DNA from: CAVOAK01 sp963664465
GTDB lineage: Bacteria; Pseudomonadota; Alphaproteobacteria; UBA8366; CAVOAK01
Direction of reading: 5' to 3'
Assembly (NCBI GenBank): GCA_963664465.2
Contig: CAXXSU010000008.1
Location: 12,037-76,036, forward strand
DNA length: 64,000 nt
Shown here piece after piece: positions 9,033 to 16,211 of the stretch. A program made the position numbers and the translations under genes. The notes beneath the pieces are model-generated. The model worked only from the letters and a program-made list of their open reading frames with translations. It did not search any database and was not told the origin of the DNA. Each line of letters starts with the position of its first letter. Positions within the stretch are counted from its first letter, which is position 1.

Positions 9033-9953
9033 TTGGCAATGCGGTTTTTCGTCCGGGTTGTAGAGACCGGCAATTTCTCCAAGGCGGCGCGGCAACTTGA
9101 CCTCGCACCGACCTCCGTCTCCCGGCAGGTTGCGGCGCTGGAGGATGAACTCGGCTTAAGGCTCATAAATCGCACGACGCGACGGCAGCGGCTGACCGAG
9201 GCCGGCGTCCTCTACTACGACCGGGTCAAGCAGATACTCAGCGACATCGACACGGCCAACCTTGCCGTCTCCACGCTTGAGGCGACGCCGAGCGGTACGC
9301 TGCGCGTCACTGCGCCGATTACGTTCGGCCGACTTTACGTCGTCGCGGCGTTGAGTGGGTTCCTGGCACGTTATCCAGACCTGCGCGTCAGTCTGACCCT
9401 GACGGACAGCGTAGCCGACCTCGTTGAGGAAGGGTATGACGTTGCAATTCGTATCGGGGAGCTTCCAGATTCTCGGCTGATCGCGCGCAAACTGGCCTCG
9501 ACCGAACGGCTCATTTGCGCCAGTCCCGCCTATTTGAAACGGGCCGGCATTCCTTTGCGGCCAAGTGATCTCGAAGAGCACAATTGCCTAACTTTCCAAA
9601 CCGCTACCGACGATGCTGTTTGGCGATTTACCGGCCGAGACGGCGCAAGCGATATCCGCGTCACCGGCGACTTCTTCACGAACAGCGCCGACGCCATGCG
9701 TACTGCGGCACTTGAGGGCCTCGGTCTGGCACGGGTCCCGGCCTGGTTGGTCAGCCGAGATATTCAGCGTGGCGCACTCAACGTCGTATTAACGGCATAC
9801 AGCGCTACTCCTGCCGCGCTCTCGATCCATGCACTCCACGCACATAATCGCCATCTATCACCGAAGGTTCGTGCATTCGTCGATTTCCTCGTTGAGCAGT
9901 TTGCTGCATCGCCGACTTTGATTGAACCGCAGGTCCTGGCATCGGTTGAATAG
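9033..9953 (+). CDS. LysR family transcriptional regulator
   Basis: An N-terminal winged helix-turn-helix (FSKAARQLDLAPTSVSRQ) is followed by the LysR substrate-binding domain with the usual GTLRVTAPITFGR junction. Length is 306 residues, slightly short at the N-terminus: relatives begin about six residues earlier. The first available start is TTG at 9033 (then MRFF); no clear ribosome site precedes it, and the palindrome occupies the place where the missing codons would be. It diverges from the six-gene catabolic operon and probably controls it in response to a substrate or intermediate. The inducer is unknown. Confidence 0.93.
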   Translation: MAMRFFVRVVETGNFSKAARQLDLAPTSVSRQVAALEDELGLRLINRTTRRQRLTEAGVLYYDRVKQILSDIDTANLAVSTLEATPSGTLRVTAPITFGRLYVVAALSGFLARYPDLRVSLTLTDSVADLVEEGYDVAIRIGELPDSRLIARKLASTERLICASPAYLKRAGIPLRPSDLEEHNCLTFQTATDDAVWRFTGRDGASDIRVTGDFFTNSADAMRTAALEGLGLARVPAWLVSRDIQRGALNVVLTAYSATPAALSIHALHAHNRHLSPKVRAFVDFLVEQFAASPTLIEPQVLASVE

Positions 9954-10080
9954 CTCCTACGAACCAACCATAGAAAAAGCCGTTTATTCGTTACCCTCGC
10001 AGGCGTTTGACGAGACGCCAACCGTGTGCTTGTTAAGATTAGGCGACGACAACGTCGCATGGGCGATTGGGAGACAGGAG

Positions 10081-11124
10081 ATGAGCGACTGGGGAATCTC
10101 AGAGGCCGCGGCAACCCTACATAAGGGCGCGTTGGTTTGGGACATGACGCTGCCATGGGAGGCGACAGCGGCGCCCGACCTCAAGCTTGCGGCACTAAAG
10201 CGCCTGGCGGACAGCGGCTACAACTACATCTCCCTCACACTGGCTCTCGACTGGCACGACCGCGAAACGGCGCTGAACGTGCTCGCCAACGAGCGAGTCT
10301 GGCTCAGCCAGCACACCGACAAGTTCACACTCGTGGAAACTGTAGACGATGTCCTTGGCGCGAAGGAATCGGGCAAACTTGCCGTCGGCTTTCACTTCCA
10401 AGGCGCCAACCCGATCGGCGCCGACCTCTCCATGGTCGAGACCTTCTACAAGCTCGGCATTCGCCACATGCTGATTTCCTATAACCTAAAGAATCGCGCC
10501 GGCGACGGATGCCTCGAACGTACCGACGGCGGACTTTCCAGTTTTGGCATCCAACTCGTGGAGGAGATGAATCGCGTCGGCATGATCGTTGACGGAACCC
10601 ATACCGGATACCGGACGACGATGGATATGATTGAAACTTCCAAAGGTCCGGTGGTCTTCTCGCATTCAAACGCCTGTGCACTGTGGGACCATCCGCGGAA
10701 TATCCGCGACGACCAGATCAAAGGCTGCGCCGGGACCGGAGGCATCATCGGCGTCGTTGGCTGTGGCACATTTGTCGGTGACAACGAAACCTCCACCGAC
10801 GCGCTGGTGGGTCATATCGACTACATCGCGGGGCTCGTCGGTCCCGAGCATGTCGGTCTCGGAATCGACTATTTATTCGACCTCAAGGTCGCCGCACCGG
10901 CCAATGCACCACTTTGGAACCCTGTGGACGCCCATGTCGAGGCACACAAGCATGCCTCCGGCGGCAGTTCGGAAGCACCGGCGTGGGCCGACATCAAATT
11001 CGTCGAACCCGAACAGGTGCCCCAGATCACCCAGGCCCTGCTCGACCGCAAATATGACGAGAAGACGATCCGCGGCATTCTCGGAGAAAACTGGCTGCGG
11101 GTCGCCAAACAGGTTTGGCATTAG
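10081..11124 (+). CDS. Peptidase M19 (membrane dipeptidase) family protein with altered metal site
   Basis: The overall pattern is that of renal/membrane dipeptidases: an early VWDMTLPWE block, the MIVDGTHTGYRTT block, PVVFSHSNACALWDHPRN and the C-terminal GLGIDY segment. The start at 10081 has GGGAG seven bases upstream. The classical zinc ligands are not all there: the HxD motif appears as Asp21-Met-Thr23 and the expected Glu is Gln107 (FHFQG), while His174 and His195 are kept. The first metal site is therefore probably changed or absent. There is no signal peptide, so it is likely cytoplasmic. It follows the LysR gene and may hydrolyse an amide made by the neighbouring operon. Confidence 0.82.
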   Translation: MSDWGISEAAATLHKGALVWDMTLPWEATAAPDLKLAALKRLADSGYNYISLTLALDWHDRETALNVLANERVWLSQHTDKFTLVETVDDVLGAKESGKLAVGFHFQGANPIGADLSMVETFYKLGIRHMLISYNLKNRAGDGCLERTDGGLSSFGIQLVEEMNRVGMIVDGTHTGYRTTMDMIETSKGPVVFSHSNACALWDHPRNIRDDQIKGCAGTGGIIGVVGCGTFVGDNETSTDALVGHIDYIAGLVGPEHVGLGIDYLFDLKVAAPANAPLWNPVDAHVEAHKHASGGSSEAPAWADIKFVEPEQVPQITQALLDRKYDEKTIRGILGENWLRVAKQVWH

Positions 11125-11366
11125 ACGCGACAATCCTGCAACCGACCCCGATCCGCCCGAAGGTCGAATTTCACACCAGCAGCACCAGTGAATTGTGGGA
11201 CAGCCCAATGGCGCAGCGCCAAGCCGACAGTGGCGGTGGTGGCCGTGGTGGTGGTCGGGAGACGCCGCGACACCACACCTAATCGGCGACACAAACACGT
11301 TGCCAGAACGGCTCTGGCCGCAGACGCTTCAAAATGTAGACGGTAACGTTAACTAAATAGAGGAGA
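11125..11366. other. Intergenic stretch without a recognised gene
   Basis: About 240 bp between two convergent genes. I see no open frame with family features and no clear T-tailed hairpin. Confidence 0.5.
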
Positions 11367-11567
11367 TCACGGGTTTGAGGAACGCCGCTCCAAAATAAAG
11401 CCAACCAGCGCGAGGATAAGACCGACTGCAAGCATAACCACTTGGCCCGGCTGCGTCGTCGCTTCAGGGACCGGCGCAAAAGACTCGACGAACAATATCG
11501 ACAGCAACGCGACAATCGCGATGATGAGTCCACCCCACTTAATCATCCATACAATCCAACCAGGCAT
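11367..11567 (-). CDS. Small two-helix membrane protein, unknown function
   Basis: A 66-residue frame begins at tandem ATGs (11570 and 11567). A strong GGAGG site favours the second by spacing. It encodes two hydrophobic helices (IVWMIKWGGLIIAIVALLSI and VVMLAVGLILALVGFIL) separated by a short PEATTQPG loop, ending in a basic tail ERRSSNP. I do not recognise the family. The neighbouring MFS gene is divergent, and a role with it cannot be claimed. Confidence 0.6.
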   Translation of the reverse strand: MPGWIVWMIKWGGLIIAIVALLSILFVESFAPVPEATTQPGQVVMLAVGLILALVGFILERRSSNP

Positions 11568-11778
11568 CATTGCCTCCAGTAGCGCGAAGAGAGCGCATAC
11601 TAGTCTGACGCACTGGCCGCGTCCAACGCTGAAATCGCTAGAGTGTTGATACTGAGAAGGTGGGCCAAAGTTCGCACAGAGACGACGAAATCCGCGTGAT
11701 TTTGGAACTGAACGATGGTAGCTTTGACGCGGCCCGTTCGCCAGTCCACACCTCATCCAAGATCGAGATCTAAACGCT

Positions 11779-12897
11779 GTGACCCAAGCGACAGTCGCGC
11801 GCATCGATGGGCGCGACCCCACCCGACGCAACGTACTGCTGCTCGCCACGTGTCAGGCATTTGTGATGACCGGTGGTATCATTATCGGCACAACCTCGGC
11901 GCTGACGGGGCATATGCTGGCCGACGATAAGAGCCTGGCAACCCTACCCTTTGCGTTGATGTTTGGCGGGGTCATGACGGCGACGGTTCCGGCGTCATTA
12001 TTGATGCGTCACTTCGGCCGGCGCGTCGGATTCACGTTCGGACAAGTGATCGGCATTTGCGCCGCAATGTTGTCCACTTACGCAATTTTTGCAGGGAGTT
12101 TCTGGCTGTTTGCATTTGGCGGGTTCATGTTCGGATTAAACGGCGCCTTCGGCCAGCAATTGCGGTTTGCAGCGGCCGACACGGCAAGTTCGGAGTTTCG
12201 CAGCAGGGCAATCTCCTTGGTAATGGCCGGGGGCGTCGTCGGCGCGTTTATCGGACCGGAACTTGCCAAGGCGACGCGCGATTTGTTCGAACCCGTTGTG
12301 TTCGCCGGCTGCTTTGCGACCATCGGCGTCATCATGCTGCTCAACATTTCTATATTGCAGTTTATTCGCATACCTCGGATGAGCGCCGCGGAGCGTCTCG
12401 ACACAGGACGTCCGTTGACCGCGATTTTGCAGCAGCCGGCAACAATTGTTGCAATTCTGGCGTCAATGATCGGCTACGGATCGATGTCGCTGGTCATGAC
12501 GGCAACGCCTTTGGCCGTGATTCAACACGAACACAGTTTTGCGGATGCGGCCTTCGTCATTCAGTGGCACGTGGTCGGCATGTTTGCACCAAGCTTTGCA
12601 ACGGGACACCTGATCCACCGCTTTGGCGCAGTGCAAATTGTCATTATTGGCGCCCTCCTGATACTGGGTTGCGCTGCGATCAACTTGACGGGAATCGAGA
12701 TTGCGCAGTTTTGGGCGGCGCTTGTGCTGCTGGGCGTTGGCTGGAACTTTATGTTTATTGGTGGAACCTCGCTTCTGGCCACGACGTATCAGCCAAAAGA
12801 ACGGGCCAAAATTCAAGGCTTTAACGATTTCCTCGTTTTTGGCACCGTCGCTGGCGCGAGTTTCAGTTCAGGGGCGTTGCATCATGCGTTGGGCTAG
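11779..12897 (+). CDS. MFS transporter, truncated by an in-frame amber codon
   Basis: A GTG-started frame of 372 residues has eleven hydrophobic segments and an MFS loop signature after helix 2 (LMRHFGRRVGFTFG). It ends at TAG (12895-12897), just before what would be the last helix. The same frame continues for 31 codons (INLGIILPVVIAASAALWLL) to a second TAG at 12991, restoring a normal length of about 404 residues. In relatives a tryptophan is common at this point, and TGG to TAG is one base change. The transporter may have lost its twelfth helix, or the base may be a sequencing error. Substrate unknown. Confidence 0.8.
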   Translation: MTQATVARIDGRDPTRRNVLLLATCQAFVMTGGIIIGTTSALTGHMLADDKSLATLPFALMFGGVMTATVPASLLMRHFGRRVGFTFGQVIGICAAMLSTYAIFAGSFWLFAFGGFMFGLNGAFGQQLRFAAADTASSEFRSRAISLVMAGGVVGAFIGPELAKATRDLFEPVVFAGCFATIGVIMLLNISILQFIRIPRMSAAERLDTGRPLTAILQQPATIVAILASMIGYGSMSLVMTATPLAVIQHEHSFADAAFVIQWHVVGMFAPSFATGHLIHRFGAVQIVIIGALLILGCAAINLTGIEIAQFWAALVLLGVGWNFMFIGGTSLLATTYQPKERAKIQGFNDFLVFGTVAGASFSSGALHHALG

Positions 12898-12993
12898 CAG
12901 GTCATTAACCTCGGGATCATCCTGCCCGTCGTGATCGCTGCCAGCGCGGCGCTATGGCTACTCGTCCAACAGTCGCCAGCGCCGGCGGAATAG
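12895..12993 (+). pseudogene. Detached last helix of the MFS transporter
   Basis: In frame with the transporter, after its amber codon, this stretch encodes QVINLGIILPVVIAASAALW and a short tail to TAG at 12991. It has no start signal and is best read as the severed C-terminus. Confidence 0.65.
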
Positions 12994-13004
12994 GAGTCGC
13001 CCAG

Positions 13005-13217
13005 CTAGCTGAGTTGACTGCGAAGTATGTCGCGTGTTTCCTCGAGCACGATCGCGATGATAATCAGCAGGAACACGACAAGTATGAGCAAGGATTCAGT
13101 CCAAGCGAAACCCGAATGGCGGGAGAAACCTGAAACTAGAACGCCCAGGGCGAACACCCATTTGACGTTGATCGGCGGGCGCTTGCGCTTGAACGGGATA
13201 CTTTGATCGTCACTCAT
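13005..13217 (-). CDS. Small membrane protein, unknown function
   Basis: A 70-residue protein starts at the ATG at 13217, with GGAG seven bases upstream, rather than at the earlier in-frame ATG. It has a basic N-terminus (KRKRPPINVKW), one likely helix (VFALGVLVSGF) and a longer one (LLILVVFLLIIIAIVL), then ETRDILRSQLS. No family recognised. It is convergent with the MFS gene. Confidence 0.5.
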   Translation of the reverse strand: MSDDQSIPFKRKRPPINVKWVFALGVLVSGFSRHSGFAWTESLLILVVFLLIIIAIVLEETRDILRSQLS

Positions 13218-13375
13218 TCGGGTCTCCAACGATTTTTTGCCAGCCTTACCCTGCTGGCCTCCATAGCATCAATATAGACCGGGCCTGGGATACTTCGTCA
13301 ATCTATGTCGCTAAAGTGAATCGGCATGGATTTGAGGGCGCGGTTGACCGAACTCATTAGCGGACGCGCCGTCTC

Positions 13376-13715
13376 TTAAATACACGGGAAGGCCTCGATC
13401 CTCGCAAATATAACGCTGACCCGTGCCGCATAGCGCATCCGCTCTGGATGCGCGCCCGCCCACTTACGATAGACCTCAATCGCCTCGTCGATTTTGACGC
13501 CCCTCTCGGGCAGACAAAGATTTCGCATGTTCATTCCGGCAGCGCTGAACACCGAAACCACGTCGAGCACTCCCGCCAGTTAGTTTGCGCAAGCGAATTT
13601 TCCGATCTCGGGTTGATCCGGTACCGGCCCACGGCCAGCGCAGAACAACGCAGCTCGCCCGCGCGCATTTGGCAGACGCCGGCACCGACGCGATGAACAT
13701 CAAAAGTTGCACCAA
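13376..13715 (-). pseudogene. Rap1a/Tai-family periplasmic protein remnant
   Basis: The C-terminal part is clear: LCLPERGVKIDEAIEVYRKW, then a His-Pro-Glu-Arg turn and a final ARIEAFPCI, matching the Rap1a/Tai domain (CLP-GV...HPE...EAFPC). In the same frame a TAA stop (around 13579-13581) interrupts the expected Y-LAGVLDV segment. A signal-peptide-like stretch (LLVQLLMFIASVPASA) lies upstream in another frame. At least one nonsense change and probably a frameshift have destroyed the gene. Intact relatives are small secreted proteins, some being immunity proteins against type VI amidase effectors. No effector is present nearby. Confidence 0.5.
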
Positions 13716-13787
13716 GAGAGCATTACCATCCAGAACTTCGATACCCAGCGCTGAATCATGCGCTTTAGCCCGGCCACGGGCATGGGG

Positions 13788-14411
13788 TTAGAGCTCGATC
13801 AGTCGTTGCTGCAGCGCGCGCTGCCATTTCGTAGCAGAGTTTGCGTCAAGTACGATTTCACGATCGGCCGGCGCGATTTCCCAATCGTCACGCGCGATTT
13901 CTGCCTCAAGTTGGCCCGCCGACCAGCCAGCGTAACCCATGACGAACACGAACCGCTGCGGCCCTTCGCCGCCGAGAATGTCACGAAACGCGCGTGCATC
14001 GCTGGAAACCGCAATCGTGTCGGTAACCGCGATCGTGCCTGCCGATGCATAGTCGTTGGAATGAATGACAAACCCAAGGTTTGGTTCAACCGGGCCGCCA
14101 AAATGTGCCTTAGCCGTCCCGCTTGTCGCGACATCGGCAATGCCAAAACCTTCGGCGAGCTCTGCTAGCCCGACTTCCAAAACCGGCTTATTGATCACCA
14201 GACCGAACGCACCGTCCGGCGAATGTTTGATCATTAGAATCACAGATTCGGCGAACCGTGGATCGCCCATATCGGGCTTCGCAACAAGCAGCCTTCCGGC
14301 ATATGACGTCTGTATTTCAAGCGCGTCGCCGCCCGATGCGCTTTGGCTGACAATAAGTGCCAGCAGCAGAAACCCTAGCCGTTTGAACGAGCTACTCAAA
14401 ATTTCCATCAT
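13788..14411 (-). CDS. YqgE/AlgH family protein (UPF0301) with signal peptide
   Basis: The body matches YqgE/AlgH (DUF179): GRLLVAKPDMGDPRFAESVI, then GAFGLVINKP, HFGGPVEP and FVMGYAGWSAGQLEAEI. Most family members are cytoplasmic and about 185 residues, beginning at the GxLLVA block. Here about 30 extra residues form a classical signal peptide (FKRLGFLLLALIVSQSASG), so export is likely. Tandem ATGs at 14411 and 14408 are the likely start; a GTG lies further upstream. The biochemical function of the family is not settled. Confidence 0.88.
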   Translation of the reverse strand: MMEILSSSFKRLGFLLLALIVSQSASGGDALEIQTSYAGRLLVAKPDMGDPRFAESVILMIKHSPDGAFGLVINKPVLEVGLAELAEGFGIADVATSGTAKAHFGGPVEPNLGFVIHSNDYASAGTIAVTDTIAVSSDARAFRDILGGEGPQRFVFVMGYAGWSAGQLEAEIARDDWEIAPADREIVLDANSATKWQRALQQRLIEL

Positions 14412-14543
14412 TGCCCGCACCGCTCAATACAACGTTGTTCGATTTTCCTCGCGCAATCATACACCGTCTTTGATCGGGTTTGTGTACTGCGCTATGATTC
14501 GACGACGCTTGGCATCGGCGTTGCTGAGCTTTATTTCAGGCGA

Positions 14544-15689
14544 TTGGGAACCGTATTGAGCACGTTGGAACAGGACTTCGCAGAAGCGCGCAAGCTGCAC
14601 GAGAAAGGCCGTCTTCGCGATGCCGAGGCCGCCTACCGGAACATTCTCACTGCTGATCCCGATAACACCGAATGCCTACATATGCTCGGTGTGGCAGTGG
14701 CTCAATTTGGTCGCCTCGGTGAGGCGATAGAATTACTTCGCGACGCGATTGAACGCGTGCCGGACAACGCTGAATTCCATAGCAACCTTGGCGAGGCATT
14801 GCGGCTGGCGAACAAGAAGGACGATGCAATCGAGGCCTTTCGCAAGGCGATTGAGGTCGATGATGAGAACTTCGAGGCAAATCACAGCCTTGCCGCTCTC
14901 ATGGCTCAAAGCGGTCAGTTGACCAAGGCCGTCGAGCTTGCACACAAAGCCGTAAAAGCCAGACCCTCGAACGCAACGGCTCAGGTGTCACTTGGCGATC
15001 TTTTGCGCCGAACGGACAATTACGATGGCGCTATGGCGGCGGCTGATCGGGCATTGGAAATCGTGCCCGATTACGATAAGGTGCTAAACCTTCGCGGGCT
15101 GCTCTTGCGCGAAAAGGGACGCTACGAAGAGGCCATTCCTTATTTTGAAGCAGGGCTGCGCGCCAAGCACGTGTCCAAAGAGAACCGTCTAAATCTTGCG
15201 GCATCGTTGACGGCCATTGGGCGCTACGAAGAGGCGGCGAATGTATATCAAGAGCACCTTCGAATGTCCGAAAACGACCCGGCTCCGTATGTCGGGCTAG
15301 GCCAAGTCAACCGCCTGCAGGGAAACCACCTGGCCGCCGAGCATGTATTGCGTGAAGGGTTGGAAGACTTCCCGCGATTTCGAGCTTTGCATTACGAATT
15401 GGCATTAACTCTGGCTGCCTCGGAGCGTTTGGCCGACGCGGGCGAACATTTTGCGACCGCGGCAACTAGCGAAGCACCGTTGCCATCGGCAAACATCGGT
15501 TATGGCAAGTTCTTGTTGTTGACGGGACGACTTGCCGAGGCGGCCGAACAGTTTGAAATGGCACTCAGCCAACAGCCGGAAAACGTAGCAGCCAAGATCG
15601 GACTGGCACAGGAGCGCGGTGAGAAGCAGGTTGATGTGTCGTGGGAAGAGGATCCTGAGACGGTAGCTCGCACTAACGAGCCAGACTGA
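14544..15689 (+). CDS. Tetratricopeptide repeat protein
   Basis: Nearly the whole 381-residue protein is TPR repeats of about 34 residues (for example GRLRDAEAAYRNILTADPDN and DDAIEAFRKAIEVDDENFEA), making a helical scaffold for protein-protein contacts. No signal peptide or enzymatic domain is seen. The start is uncertain: TTG at 14544 gives the longest frame and TTG at 14556 is an alternative; there is no strong ribosome site. It converges on coaD with six bases between stops. Partner unknown. Confidence 0.85.
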   Translation: MGTVLSTLEQDFAEARKLHEKGRLRDAEAAYRNILTADPDNTECLHMLGVAVAQFGRLGEAIELLRDAIERVPDNAEFHSNLGEALRLANKKDDAIEAFRKAIEVDDENFEANHSLAALMAQSGQLTKAVELAHKAVKARPSNATAQVSLGDLLRRTDNYDGAMAAADRALEIVPDYDKVLNLRGLLLREKGRYEEAIPYFEAGLRAKHVSKENRLNLAASLTAIGRYEEAANVYQEHLRMSENDPAPYVGLGQVNRLQGNHLAAEHVLREGLEDFPRFRALHYELALTLAASERLADAGEHFATAATSEAPLPSANIGYGKFLLLTGRLAEAAEQFEMALSQQPENVAAKIGLAQERGEKQVDVSWEEDPETVARTNEPD

Positions 15690-15695
15690 GCCCAG

Positions 15696-16199
15696 TTACG
15701 CTAGTTTTTCACGCACAATTTCCGCAACTTGAGGCGATACGAAGTGTCCGATGTCGCCGCCAAGCGCGGCAACTTCTTTGACGAGACGCGACGAAATGAA
15801 CTGGTTGTGGTCGGTTGCCATGAGGAAGACGGTCTCGATCTCCGGCGCCAGCCGATGATTCATCGCCGACATCTGAAATTCATACTCGAAATCTGAAACT
15901 GCCCGCAGACCTCTAATAACAACGTTGGCATCGGTCGACGCAGCATAGTCCACAAGCAAATTTCCGAATGGCTCAACTTCGATTACACCACTACTGTTAC
16001 TGGCAATATCGGCGACCGCCTCGCGCACCATTTGCACCCGTTCGTTCACGTCAAACAACGGGCTCTTGCCCGCGTTTTCAGCCACCGCGATGATCAGGCG
16101 GTCGGTCAAGTGCATGGCAGCCCGCGTAATTATATCGATGTGTCCGTTGGTAATCGGATCGAAGGTCCCTGGATAAACGCCAACACGGTGTTCTGCCAT
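15696..16199 (-). CDS. coaD: Phosphopantetheine adenylyltransferase
   Basis: CoaD makes dephospho-CoA from 4'-phosphopantetheine and ATP, the penultimate step of coenzyme A synthesis. The 167-residue protein has the nucleotidyltransferase signature GTFDPITNGHIDII near the N-terminus and the ISSRLVKEVA motif near the C-terminus. It lies 12 bp downstream of gyrA on the same strand, an arrangement common in alphaproteobacteria. Confidence 0.97.
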   Translation of the reverse strand: MAEHRVGVYPGTFDPITNGHIDIITRAAMHLTDRLIIAVAENAGKSPLFDVNERVQMVREAVADIASNSSGVIEVEPFGNLLVDYAASTDANVVIRGLRAVSDFEYEFQMSAMNHRLAPEIETVFLMATDHNQFISSRLVKEVAALGGDIGHFVSPQVAEIVREKLA

Positions 16200-16211
16200 T
16201 CTCTCTTCGCC

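Noticed and set aside
13476..13715. 79-codon minus-strand frame as an independent gene
   Set aside because: It is the frameshifted N-terminal part of the decayed Rap1a-like gene; only its signal-peptide stretch is meaningful.
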